Positions 33,833 to 42,243 of a stretch of 54,127 nt of DNA are shown one piece after another. The notes beneath the pieces were generated by a model. The model searched no databases and was not told where the DNA came from. It worked only from the letters and a program-made list of their open reading frames with translations. The stretch's first letter is position 1. Each line of letters begins with the position of its first letter. Source of the stretch: Akkermansiaceae bacterium UBA2367 (GTDB lineage Bacteria; Verrucomicrobiota; Verrucomicrobiia; Verrucomicrobiales; DEV007); the NCBI GenBank assembly GCA_002344525.1, contig DDTJ01000003.1, positions 14,096-68,222 on the forward strand, written 5' to 3'. A program made the position numbers and the translations under genes.

Positions 33833-36580
33833 ATGAGCGAATCCGACGGCTCCTCCCGCTACAAGGCGACCCTGAACCTCCCCGACACGGCCTTCCCCAT
33901 GCGGGGCGACCTCGTCGCGCGGGAGCCGGAGCGCCTCGCCCGCTGGGAGAAGGACGGCCTCTACCGCCGCATCGTCGAGAAGCGCCGCGCCGCCGGATCG
34001 CCGAAATTCGTCCTTCACGACGGCCCGCCCTTCGCCAACGGCGACGTCCACATGGGCACGGCGCTGAACAAGGTGCTGAAGGATCTCGTGCTGAAAAGCA
34101 AGTCGATGGCGGGCCACGAATGCCCCTACGTCCCCGGCTGGGACTGCCACGGGCTGCCCATCGAGTTTAAGGTGGTGAAGGAGTCGCGAGGCCTCGAGTC
34201 CGCCGAGATCCGCCGCCGCTCCGAGGCTTTCGCCCGGCAATACATCGACATCCAGCGGAACTCCTTCCGCCGCCTCGGCGTCCTCGGCGACTGGGAGAAT
34301 CCCTACCTGACCCTCTCGCCCGAATACGAGGCCGACATCATCCGCGTCTTCGCGACGCTGGTGGAGAAGGGCCTCGTCTATCAAAGCCAGAAACCGGTGC
34401 AGTGGAGCTACGGCGCCCAGACCGCCCTCGCCGAGGCCGAGGTGGAATATCAGGACGTGAAGGACCCCGCGATCTTCGTGAAGTTCCCCCTCGCGACCGG
34501 AGCCTATGCCGGGGAAAGCTCGATGGTCATCTGGACGACGACGCCTTGGACCCTGCCGGCGAACCTCGGCATCGCGGTGCATCCGCAGTTCACCTACCTG
34601 CGCGGCGAGTTCACCAATGCCGAGCGTGGTGTGACGGAGAATTTCATCGTCGTCCGCGAGCTGGTCGAGGTCTTCGGCCAGAAGACGGGCTTCGTGCCCT
34701 CCGGCGAATTGGCCGAGTTGAAAGGCGCCGAACTCGAAGGAGCCGAGGCGCAGCACCCCTTCCTCCCGCGCACTTCGCGGGTCATCCTCGCCGACTTTGT
34801 GACGACGGAGACCGGTACCGGAGCGGTCCACATCGCTCCCGGCCACGGGTCGGAGGACTACCTCGCGGGACAGCAGAACGGCCTCGGTCTTCTTTCCCCG
34901 GTCGATGACGAGGGCAAGTTCACCGCCGAGGTCGGCGTCGATTTCCTCGTCGGCAAGCATGTCCACGAGTCGAACGTGCCCATCATCAAGCTGCTCGCCG
35001 AGAAAGGCGCACTCATCGGCAAGGAGAACTACCTCCACAGCTACCCGCATTGCTGGCGCTCGAAGACGCCGGTGATCTTCCGCTCCGTGCCGCAGTTCTT
35101 CATCCGTATCGACGCCCTGCGCGAGACCGCGCTGAAGGAGATCGACCGGGTGCAATGGCTGCCGCATTGGGGCCGCAACCGCATCTTCGGCACGGTCGAG
35201 TCGCGGCCCGATTGGTGCATCTCGCGCCAGCGCACTTGGGGCGTGCCCCTGCCGGTCTTCTACGACGCGGAGACTGCCGAGCCGATCCTCGATGCCGACC
35301 TCGCGCGTCGCGTCGCGGACCTCACCGAGTCGGGCGGCACGAATCTGTGGTTTGAAAAAGACGACGCCTGGTGGGCGGAGCAGCTCGGCCTGCCCGCAGG
35401 CACGACGCGCTGCACCGACACCCTCGACGTCTGGATCGACTCCGGTTCGAGCCATGTCGCGGTGATGGACCGCCATCCCGAGTTGAGCTGTCCCGCCGAC
35501 CTCTACCTCGAGGCGACCGACCAGCATCGCGGCTGGTTCCAGAGCTCCCTCATGCTCAGCGTCGCCGTGCGCGATGCTGCGCCCTACAAGGCCGTGATGA
35601 CCCATGGCTTCGTCGTCGATCAGGACAAGAAGAAGATCTCGAAGTCCGAGGCCGCAAAATCGGGCAAGCCGGTCGATGCCGCCTATTTCTACAACAAATA
35701 CGGGGCCGACATCCTGCGGCTTTGGGTCAGCAGCGTGGACTGGCAGAACGAGGTGCCCTTCGGCGAGGACCTCTTCAAGCAGACGGCCGAACCCTATCGA
35801 CGCTTCCGTAACACCCTCCGTATTCTCCTCGCGAACCTGCACGACTTCGACGCGGCGAAGGACGCGGTGGCCGACGCGGATTTCCCCCTACTCGACCGCT
35901 GGATCTTGGAGCGCCTCCATCAGGTCGTCGTCGAATGCCGCGAGGCCTACGCGGCCTACGAGTTCCGCAAGGTCTTCAACACGCTGAACCAGTTCTGCGC
36001 CGTCGATCTCAGCGCCCTCTACATCGACATCACGAAGGACCGCATGTATTGCGACGCGGCGGATTCCTCTCGCCGCCGCGCCACCCAGACGGCGATGCAC
36101 CGCGTCTTCGAGGCCTTGGCGAAGCTACTCGCCCCCATCCTCTCCTTCACTGCGGACGAGGCTTGGGAATACGCCGGGTACGCCGACCCGGTCCATCTCG
36201 AACTTTTCCCCGAGGCTGCCCCGGCTTTCGCGGCCGCGGAGGCTTCGGAGAAAGTCGCCCAGTTTTCGCGACTCCGCGACCTCGCCCAAGTCGCCATCGA
36301 TGCGGCGGTGAAGGCCGACGAGTTCAAGAAGCGCGAGCGAGCCGCCGTCGTTTTCCACCTGCCGCCGGACGACCCGGCGCGGGCTTTGCTCGAATCCGCG
36401 CCGGAGGAGGCGCTGGAGTTTCTCATGGTCTCGTCGTTCGCGCTGGCCGACGCCGAGGGCGAAGCTACCGCCACGGTGGCGGCGACGGCCCACGAGGAAT
36501 GCCTCCGCTGCCGCCGCTCGCTCCCGCTCGTGGCGAGCAGGCTGTGCGGACGCTGCGAGGAGGCCGCCGCCATTTCGTGA
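33833..36580 (+). CDS. ileS: isoleucyl-tRNA synthetase
   Basis: A 915-residue class I synthetase. The HIGH-type motif is PPFANGDVHMGTALNKV (HMGT) near residue 64, followed by GWDCHGLPIEFKV. The editing (CP1) domain includes the WTTTPWTLPANLGIAVHP threonine-rich motif. The synthetase core has GVPLPVFYD and ATDQHRGWFQSSL, then the KMSKS-type motif DKKKISKSEAAK. The C-terminal zinc finger is CLRCRRSLPLVASRLCGRC. The start MSESDGSSRYK at 33833 is preferred to an upstream frame. It is preceded by CTGCCCCTCC instead of a Shine-Dalgarno sequence. lspA follows, as in many bacteria, after a 271-bp spacer holding two repeat elements. Confidence 0.95.
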   Translation: MSESDGSSRYKATLNLPDTAFPMRGDLVAREPERLARWEKDGLYRRIVEKRRAAGSPKFVLHDGPPFANGDVHMGTALNKVLKDLVLKSKSMAGHECPYVPGWDCHGLPIEFKVVKESRGLESAEIRRRSEAFARQYIDIQRNSFRRLGVLGDWENPYLTLSPEYEADIIRVFATLVEKGLVYQSQKPVQWSYGAQTALAEAEVEYQDVKDPAIFVKFPLATGAYAGESSMVIWTTTPWTLPANLGIAVHPQFTYLRGEFTNAERGVTENFIVVRELVEVFGQKTGFVPSGELAELKGAELEGAEAQHPFLPRTSRVILADFVTTETGTGAVHIAPGHGSEDYLAGQQNGLGLLSPVDDEGKFTAEVGVDFLVGKHVHESNVPIIKLLAEKGALIGKENYLHSYPHCWRSKTPVIFRSVPQFFIRIDALRETALKEIDRVQWLPHWGRNRIFGTVESRPDWCISRQRTWGVPLPVFYDAETAEPILDADLARRVADLTESGGTNLWFEKDDAWWAEQLGLPAGTTRCTDTLDVWIDSGSSHVAVMDRHPELSCPADLYLEATDQHRGWFQSSLMLSVAVRDAAPYKAVMTHGFVVDQDKKKISKSEAAKSGKPVDAAYFYNKYGADILRLWVSSVDWQNEVPFGEDLFKQTAEPYRRFRNTLRILLANLHDFDAAKDAVADADFPLLDRWILERLHQVVVECREAYAAYEFRKVFNTLNQFCAVDLSALYIDITKDRMYCDAADSSRRRATQTAMHRVFEALAKLLAPILSFTADEAWEYAGYADPVHLELFPEAAPAFAAAEASEKVAQFSRLRDLAQVAIDAAVKADEFKKRERAAVVFHLPPDDPARALLESAPEEALEFLMVSSFALADAEGEATATVAATAHEECLRCRRSLPLVASRLCGRCEEAAAIS

Positions 36581-36650
36581 TTCCGGGCCGCGCATGGATG
36601 GCACGCGATGAAGACATGTTTTCGATGAAGCAAAGAACGGCGCGAAGTGT

Positions 36651-36731
36651 GGTAGGGACGGCTGGCTCAGCCGTCCGTCGGAAGGCCGCGCCCCTGCATG
36701 ATGGCGGACGGCTGAGCCAGCCGTCCCTACC
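36651..36731. repeat. 26-bp perfect inverted repeat with nested palindromes (GTAG hairpins B, B')
   Basis: Arms 36651-36676 and 36706-36731 are exact reverse complements (26 of 26), separated by 29 bp. Each arm is itself GTAG plus a 9-bp hairpin (GGACGGCTG, loop GCT, CAGCCGTCC). The element lies between ileS and lspA and could fold as one long hairpin or as two short ones. Confidence 0.85.
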
Positions 36732-36760
36732 GGGCCTGCCGACGAGCAAAGGCCTTATGG

Positions 36761-36834
36761 ATTTTGACCACGAATCGCACGAATGAACACTAATGGATCG
36801 ACTTCGCCGCCTTTTTGATCCGTGTCCACCCATG
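36761..36834. repeat. ACGAA-word inverted-arm element (copy 7)
   Basis: The left arm 36761-36796 (TTTTGACCACGAATCGCACG and following) faces the right arm 36812-36834 (TTTTTGATCCGTGTCCACC then CATGG). The right arm overlaps a GTG that could extend the lspA frame upstream, so that GTG is unlikely to be the start. Confidence 0.6.
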
Positions 36835-36851
36835 GTCGCAACCCTCCCAAG

Positions 36852-37376
36852 ATGATCCGATATTTCCTCTTCCTCACCCTGCCGCTCTACGTCCTCGACC
36901 AGTGGACGAAGTGGCTCGTCGTTTCGAATTTCCCTGACCCGGAGCAGTCGCCGCTCCCGGCCCGCGTCATCGAGGTCGTTCCCGGTTTCTTCAACCTCGT
37001 CCGTGTCCACAACACGGGCATGGCCTTCGGTCTGCTCAACGGGTCCGAGCACGCGAACTGGATTTTCGGAGCCATCGGGCTCGTGGCCCTCACCGGCATC
37101 GCGCTGCTCTGGAAGAAAAGCGCCTTTCCCGACAAGATCTCGAAGACGGCGGCGGCACTGCTGGTCAGCGGGATCATCGGCAATCTCACCGACCGCATCC
37201 TGCCGGGACGCGGCTATGTCGTCGATTTCCTCGATTTCAAACTGCCGTTCTACGAACTGATCCACAAGGAATCGGAAGGGCATTTCCCCTCCTTCAACGT
37301 GGCCGACTCCTGCATCTGCGTGGCGGCGGGCCTGTTGATCCTCTCCGCCTTCCGGCAGCCGGGCCGGGCCGCCTGA
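36852..37376 (+). CDS. lspA: lipoprotein signal peptidase (signal peptidase II)
   Basis: A 174-residue inner-membrane aspartic protease that removes signal peptides from diacylglyceryl-prolipoproteins. It has four hydrophobic segments (about 4-20, 70-90, 98-118, 148-168). Conserved motifs include LDQWTKWLV, VRVHNTGMAFGLL, GNLTDRI with the first catalytic Asp, and FPSFNVADSCI with the second. Length is typical. The ATG at 36852 (MIRYFLFL) is chosen, as the upstream GTG lies in a repeat element. Confidence 0.94.
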   Translation: MIRYFLFLTLPLYVLDQWTKWLVVSNFPDPEQSPLPARVIEVVPGFFNLVRVHNTGMAFGLLNGSEHANWIFGAIGLVALTGIALLWKKSAFPDKISKTAAALLVSGIIGNLTDRILPGRGYVVDFLDFKLPFYELIHKESEGHFPSFNVADSCICVAAGLLILSAFRQPGRAA

Positions 37377-37383
37377 CCAGCCT

Positions 37384-37430
37384 GTAGCCGCCCTCAGTGA
37401 GGGCGGAGCGGACGTCCTCGTGACGTCCGC
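37384..37430. repeat. GTAG hairpin (copy C) plus adjacent second hairpin
   Basis: GTAG at 37384-37387 precedes CCGCCCTC-AGT-GAGGGCGG (37388-37406). One base later a second perfect 9-bp stem follows: GCGGACGTC 37408-37416, loop CTCGT, GACGTCCGC 37422-37430. Both lie between the convergent lspA and ROK genes, so they may act as a two-way transcription stop although T-tracts are missing. Confidence 0.7.
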
Positions 37431-37496
37431 CAGATCGGTGGTGGCCGGGCGGCGATGCGGACAAGAGGTATCCGCGTTCCCGTGTCCGGCGCTCCC

Positions 37497-38546
37497 TCAC
37501 CCCTCCACCGCCTTCCGAGCCCAAGCCGCCGCGCCCATGCAGCCGGCGTCTTCAGCAAGCTGGGCGGTGACGATGCGGAGGCTCTTGCGGTAGGGGGCGA
37601 GGACCCGCGCGAGCGTCGATTGGCGCACGGTTTCGAGGTAGAGCTTGGGCATAGCCTCGACGAGACCGCCGCCGAGGACGATCACGTCGGGCGCGAGGAG
37701 ATGGACGACGGTGGCGACGCCGCAGCCGAGGAGGGTGGCGGCGCGGCGCACGATGTTCTCGATCTCGACGTCCCCGGCCTCGATGGCCTTGGCGAGGGCA
37801 CCGCTGGTGACCTTGGAGAGGTCGGTGCCGCAGGTCTTCAGCAGGTTCGGTGCGAGGCCGCGATAGGCGGCGCGGGTGGCCTCGATGGCGATCTTCAGGC
37901 GCGAGCATTCGGTCTCCAGCGTGGTGCCGTCCTCGCCCTTGCCGGAGGTCTCGGGAAAGAGGGGGATATGGCCCAGTTCCATGCAGGAGAGGACCGATCC
38001 CTGGAGGAGACGTCCGTCGAGGACCGCTCCCGCTCCGATCCCGGTGCCGGGGAAGATGCCGACGGCGCAACGGGCTCCCTGCGCGGCCCCGGTCTGGTAT
38101 TCGGCGTAGACACCGGCATCGACGTCGTTGCAGATCACGGTGCGGACGCCGAAGGCCTGTCCGAGATGGGCCTCGACGGGGACGTTGCGCCAGCCGAGGT
38201 TGGGGGCCTCGACGATGATGCCTTTGGACGGGTCGATGGGGCCGGGGCAGCCGACGCCGATGCCGGCGAGGCGCGAGGGATCGACGCCCGCGTCGGCGAG
38301 GGCTTCGTGGACGGTCTCGACCATGCGCGTGAGCCCGGCGCGGACGCCTTTGGCTCCCTGGGTCTTCTGCTTGGAGCGTCCGAGGGTGCGATATTGATCG
38401 TCGAAGACCTTGGCGAGCATCTTCGTGCCGCCGAGGTCGAAGCCGATCCAGACGCGCTCGGAAGCTGGCGTCTTCTTGGCTCGGGGGGCGCGCTTCGCTT
38501 TCGGTTTTGGTTTGGAGGGCTTCTTTGCGGTGGTGGCCTTCTTCAT
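37497..38546 (-). CDS. ROK family sugar kinase with basic N-terminal tail
   Basis: A 349-residue ROK protein, probably a glucokinase-type enzyme. Residues 1-31 are a Lys/Ala/Pro tail (MKKATTAKKPSKPKPKAKRA then PRAKKTPASER) resembling histone-H1-like tails. The core follows: WIGFDLGGTKMLAKVFD (phosphate motif), GIGVGCPGPIDPSKG, CNDVDAGVYAEY and FPGTGIGAGAVLDG. The usual zinc motif CxCGxxGCxE after the GH(I/M) segment is missing; here ELGHIPLFPETSGKG is followed by ETECSRLKI. It overlaps dxr by four bases (ATGA), making it the last gene of the cdsA-dxr-ROK operon. Confidence 0.85.
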   Translation of the reverse strand: MKKATTAKKPSKPKPKAKRAPRAKKTPASERVWIGFDLGGTKMLAKVFDDQYRTLGRSKQKTQGAKGVRAGLTRMVETVHEALADAGVDPSRLAGIGVGCPGPIDPSKGIIVEAPNLGWRNVPVEAHLGQAFGVRTVICNDVDAGVYAEYQTGAAQGARCAVGIFPGTGIGAGAVLDGRLLQGSVLSCMELGHIPLFPETSGKGEDGTTLETECSRLKIAIEATRAAYRGLAPNLLKTCGTDLSKVTSGALAKAIEAGDVEIENIVRRAATLLGCGVATVVHLLAPDVIVLGGGLVEAMPKLYLETVRQSTLARVLAPYRKSLRIVTAQLAEDAGCMGAAAWARKAVEG

Positions 38547-39712
38547 GTCCGTGTCGTGAGTTGCGCCGCGGTCTCCCGCGCCCATTCGTCCGCCGCCACG
38601 ATTTCGTCGAGGGTGGGATGGGAAAGGGGGCGATGACGCGACATCGTCTCCGCGACGGTGTGCCAAATTCCGGGAAAGCTCAAGTGACGTTCCAAAAAGG
38701 CGCTCACCGCGACTTCGTTGGCGGCGTTCAGCACGGCGGGGAGTGTGCCGCCGACGGTGCCGGCTTCCTTGGCGAGTCGCAGGGCGGGGAAGTCGTCCCA
38801 GCGCGGGACCTCGAAGTCGAGCCGGGCCAGCTTCGCGAAGTCGAGCGGCGGCAGGGTGTTGGCGACGCGCTCGGGCCAGGTCACGGCATACTGGATGGGA
38901 AAGCACATATCCGTGGTGCTGAGTTGCGCGAGCACGGAGCCGTCGATGAACTCGACCATGCTGTGGACGATGCTCTGCGGATGCACGACGACATCGACGC
39001 GGTCCATGCCAATGTCGAAGAGCCAGCGGGCTTCGATCATTTCGAGCCCTTTGTTGAAGAGCGTGGCGGAGTCGATGGTGATCTTTCTGCCCATCTCCCA
39101 AGTGGGATGCTTCAGGGCCTGCTCCACGGTCACCTGCGGAAGCTCGGCGGCGGGCAGGGCGCGGAAGGGACCGCCCGAGGCGGTGAGGATGAGCCGCGAG
39201 ACCTCGTCCGGCGAATGGCCTTCGAGGCATTGGAAAATGGCGTTGTGCTCCGAATCGACGGGCAGGACCTTCACGCCCTTGCGCCGCGCCGCCTCCATGA
39301 CGGTCTCGCCGGCCATGACGAGGATCTCCTTCGAGGCCACGGCGATGTCCTTGCCCGCCTCGATCGCGGCGAGGGCGGGCCGCAATCCGGCGACGCCGAC
39401 GATGGCGACGAGGACGAGGTCGGCCTCGGGCAGGGTGGCCAGTTCGACGAGGCCCTCCTCGCCGCTGTGGAGTGTGACATCGCCGGGCAGGGCGGAGCGG
39501 ACGCGATCCAACCCGGTCGGGTCGAAGAGACAACCCTGTCGGATGCCGAACTCGGTCATCTGCGCGGCGAGGGCGTCGGCGCTGCGGTTCGCGGCGAGGC
39601 CGACGAGCCTCATGCGGTCGGGCAGGGCGCGGGCGACTTTGAGCGAGCTTTCGCCAATGGAGCCGGTGGAGCCGAGGACCACGACGTTTTTGGGACGGGA
39701 CGGGTCGGACAT
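38543..39712 (-). CDS. dxr: 1-deoxy-D-xylulose 5-phosphate reductoisomerase
   Basis: A 389-residue NADPH-dependent enzyme making 2-C-methylerythritol 4-phosphate, the committed step of the MEP isoprenoid pathway. The NADPH motif is VVLGSTGSIGESSLKV. The substrate/metal region has LPVDSEHNAIFQCL and the flexible loop near SGGPFR. HPTWEMGRKITIDSATLFNKGLEMIEA is the conserved hinge. Length is normal. It starts one base into the cdsA stop (TGATG) and ends overlapping the ROK gene by four bases, so all three are translationally coupled. Confidence 0.96.
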   Translation of the reverse strand: MSDPSRPKNVVVLGSTGSIGESSLKVARALPDRMRLVGLAANRSADALAAQMTEFGIRQGCLFDPTGLDRVRSALPGDVTLHSGEEGLVELATLPEADLVLVAIVGVAGLRPALAAIEAGKDIAVASKEILVMAGETVMEAARRKGVKVLPVDSEHNAIFQCLEGHSPDEVSRLILTASGGPFRALPAAELPQVTVEQALKHPTWEMGRKITIDSATLFNKGLEMIEARWLFDIGMDRVDVVVHPQSIVHSMVEFIDGSVLAQLSTTDMCFPIQYAVTWPERVANTLPPLDFAKLARLDFEVPRWDDFPALRLAKEAGTVGGTLPAVLNAANEVAVSAFLERHLSFPGIWHTVAETMSRHRPLSHPTLDEIVAADEWARETAAQLTTRT

Positions 39713-40605
39713 CAGCTCGCCAGGCGGAGGTAGAGGTAGTAGATCGGGGCGGTGAAGATGACCGAATCGACCAGATCGAGGAAGCCACCGATACCGGGCA
39801 TGACGTGGCCGCTGTCCTTCACCGCGAGGCTGCGTTTCAGGATGGATTCAGCGAGGTCGCCGAGCACGGCAGCGAGGGCGAGGACGAGTCCGAGCACGCC
39901 CGCCGACACAGGACCGAGCAGCGGAACCCGGTCGCCGAGCAGCCACCAGGCGAGGTAGCTGCCGCCGATAGCGAAGACGAGCGCACCCCAGAAGCCCTGC
40001 CAGGTCTTTCCGGGGCTGACGTGGGGTACGAGCTTGTCCTTCCCGATAGCCGAGCCGACGAGGTAGGCACCAGCGTCGGTGAGCTTCGTCACCGCGACGA
40101 GGTGGATGAGGTAGAAGGTCGGGGCCGCCGCGCCGGCGGCGGTCGTCAGCGGGAGGAGGATGATTTTCGGAACGAAGGAGAAAAGCAAAATGCAATAGAC
40201 GAAGCCGAGCACGGTCGCGGCGATCTCGCCGAGGGAGCGGAAGCCCTCCAGCGGCGTGCGCACGCGGAGGAGGACGATCAGGAGCACCAACGTGGCGAGG
40301 GCGAGGGCGTCGAGCTGCCCGGCCCAAGGAATCTCGGAACCCCAGAGCGGGGAGAAGAGCAGGCCGAGGTAGGCGGCGGCCACGGCGAAACCGACGGGGC
40401 GGAAGCGCCGGAACCCGGCGTCGGGAAAGAGGCGGTAGTATTCGGCGAAGGCCCCCAGCGCGAGGGCGGCGAAGGCGAGCAGGTAGATCCACGGCTGCGA
40501 AAGCCAGAAGGCGAGGGTCACCAGCGCCAGCAGGACGACGCTGCTGAGAGTGCGTTGCCGCAGGGCGCGGCCTTTCGAAGCGGGGGCGGCGGGGGTTTCC
40601 GGCAT
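39712..40605 (-). CDS. cdsA: phosphatidate cytidylyltransferase
   Basis: A 297-residue inner-membrane enzyme making CDP-diacylglycerol from CTP and phosphatidic acid. About eight hydrophobic segments are visible. The family signature near the C-terminus reads SILKRSLAVKDSGHVMPGIG then GFLDLVDS, with IGG in place of the common HGG and DLVD for DRxD, a variant I recall in other phyla. VSPGKTWQGFWGAL is the other conserved block. First gene of the cdsA-dxr-ROK operon and divergent from cysS. Confidence 0.93.
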   Translation of the reverse strand: MPETPAAPASKGRALRQRTLSSVVLLALVTLAFWLSQPWIYLLAFAALALGAFAEYYRLFPDAGFRRFRPVGFAVAAAYLGLLFSPLWGSEIPWAGQLDALALATLVLLIVLLRVRTPLEGFRSLGEIAATVLGFVYCILLFSFVPKIILLPLTTAAGAAAPTFYLIHLVAVTKLTDAGAYLVGSAIGKDKLVPHVSPGKTWQGFWGALVFAIGGSYLAWWLLGDRVPLLGPVSAGVLGLVLALAAVLGDLAESILKRSLAVKDSGHVMPGIGGFLDLVDSVIFTAPIYYLYLRLAS

Positions 40606-40766
40606 AGGGTCGGCGGGGTTTCCGCCCGGCCACGAAACAGGCAAGGGATCGCCTTGGCAATCTCGAAATTGCTTTTCCGGCCGCGTCTCCCGTTCGCGCC
40701 GTCCGCCTCCGCCGCCCCCTTTCGCCCTAGGTCGCCCCACCTTTGAAATTCTTGCAAAACGAGGCG

Positions 40767-40787
40767 TCCCGCCGTCCATTGGCGGGA
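40767..40787 (+). promoter_or_regulatory. hairpin directly upstream of cysS start
   Basis: TCCCGCC (40767-40773), loop GTCCATT, GGCGGGA (40781-40787): a perfect 7-bp stem ending seven bases before the cysS ATG. In the transcript it would cover the region a ribosome must bind. It could modulate translation, or it could be chance in GC-rich DNA. No T-box features (specifier loop, antiterminator bulge) are seen. Confidence 0.3.
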
Positions 40788-40794
40788 TTCCCCG

Positions 40795-42243
40795 ATGAAA
40801 TTGTTCGACACGATGAGCCGCACGGTGCGTGACCTCGCGCCCCGCGACGGTGCCACCTACCGCTTCTACTGCTGCGGCCCCACGGTCTACGGCCCGGCCC
40901 ACATCGGCAATTTCCGCACCTTCACGCTCCAGGACGTCTTCCGGCGCACTCTTGAGCTCTCCGGTCTCGCGACCTTCCATGTGCGCAACCTCACCGACGT
41001 CGACGACAAGACCATCCGCGACTCGCGGGCGGCGGGCAGCACGCTGGGGGACTTCACCGACCATTGGCGGGACCGCTTCCACGCCGATTGCGACAAGCTC
41101 AACCTCCTGCGACCCCATCTCGAACCCAGCGCCGTCGCCCACATCCCCCACCAGATCGCGATGATCGGCGAGTTGATGGAGAAAGGCCACGCCTACGCCT
41201 CCCCCGACGGCTCGGTCTACTACCGCGTCTCCAGCTTCCGCGACTACGGCCGCCTCTCCCGCCTCGACCAGCGCGAGTTGCGCGAGGGGGCCTCCGGCGC
41301 GGTCGCCGACGACGAATACGACAAGGACTCCGTCTCCGACTTTGCCCTGTGGAAGGCCCGACGCGAGGAGGACGGCGACAATTTCTGGGACAGCCCTTGG
41401 GGTCTGGGTCGGCCCGGCTGGCATCTGGAATGCTCCGCGATGTGCCGCGAATACCTCGGCGAGAGCTTCGACCTGCACTCCGGCGGCGTCGATCTCGTCT
41501 TCCCCCACCACGAGAACGAGATCGCCCAGAGCGAGGCCTGCACCGGGCATCGCATGGCCGACCACTGGTTCCACCTCACCCACCTCCTCGTCGACGGCGG
41601 CAAGATGTCGAAAAGCGCGGGGAATTTCTACACGCTCGAACAGTTGGAAAAGGCGGGCTTCTCCGCCGCCGAGCTGCGCCACGTCCTCGTCTCCGCCCAC
41701 TATCGGCAGCCGCTCAACTTCGTCGCGAAGGACGCGGAGGGGAAAGAGACCTTCCCCGCCCTCCTCGGCGCTCGCCAGGCTCTGCAACGCCTCGCGAAAT
41801 TCGACGTCGCCCTCGCCGCGAGGACCGGGGAGCCGGAGACGCCGGGCTACGCGACCCTGCTCGCGGGGAAGGACGGGGCCTCCTTCGCCGGGGCCTTCGA
41901 GGCTCTGGAAAACGATCTCAACACCCCCGACGCCCTCGGGCGTATCTTCACCGCGATCAAGGCGCTCGACGTCGCCTCCCTCTCCTCCGAAGAGGCGCGG
42001 CGCGAGCGGCTCGGCTTCCACCGCGTCCTCGCCGCCCTCGGCTTCGCCCTGCCCTCCGTCGCGGGGGAGGGCGGGCGGGAGGCGGAAGCGCCCGCCGACA
42101 TCGCCCGCCTCGCCGAGGAGCGCCGCGCCGCCAAGCTCGCGAAGGACTGGCCCGAGGCCGACCGGCTCCGCAACGAGATCGCCGCCCTCGGCTGGGAAGT
42201 GAAAGACACCAAGGAAGGCTACGAACTATGTCCGAAAAACTGA
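40795..42243 (+). CDS. cysS: cysteinyl-tRNA synthetase
   Basis: A 482-residue class I synthetase. The zinc/cysteine site starts FYCCGPTVYGPAHIGNFRTF, which includes the HIGH motif. LTDVDDKTI, the WHLECSAMCREYLG zinc ligand and DLVFPHHENEIAQSEA follow. The KMSKS motif is GGKMSKSAGNF. The C-terminal anticodon-binding part contains RLAEERRAAKLAKDWPEADR. Length is normal. It ends 16 bases inside hemB, in another frame, indicating coupled translation. It is preceded by GGCGGGATTCCCCG. Confidence 0.96.
   Translation: MKLFDTMSRTVRDLAPRDGATYRFYCCGPTVYGPAHIGNFRTFTLQDVFRRTLELSGLATFHVRNLTDVDDKTIRDSRAAGSTLGDFTDHWRDRFHADCDKLNLLRPHLEPSAVAHIPHQIAMIGELMEKGHAYASPDGSVYYRVSSFRDYGRLSRLDQRELREGASGAVADDEYDKDSVSDFALWKARREEDGDNFWDSPWGLGRPGWHLECSAMCREYLGESFDLHSGGVDLVFPHHENEIAQSEACTGHRMADHWFHLTHLLVDGGKMSKSAGNFYTLEQLEKAGFSAAELRHVLVSAHYRQPLNFVAKDAEGKETFPALLGARQALQRLAKFDVALAARTGEPETPGYATLLAGKDGASFAGAFEALENDLNTPDALGRIFTAIKALDVASLSSEEARRERLGFHRVLAALGFALPSVAGEGGREAEAPADIARLAEERRAAKLAKDWPEADRLRNEIAALGWEVKDTKEGYELCPKN

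Noticed and set aside
36822..36851. GTG start extending LspA by ten residues
   Set aside because: The GTG lies inside an ACGAA-word repeat arm and the conserved hydrophobic N-terminus starts at the ATG at 36852.
40741..40770. TTGAAA upstream of cysS as a -35 box
   Set aside because: There is no acceptable -10 hexamer 16-18 bases downstream, so no promoter is called.
40767..40787. T-box riboswitch before cysS
   Set aside because: Only a short hairpin is present. No T-box sequence, specifier loop or terminator/antiterminator pair was found, and T-boxes are not expected in this type of organism.
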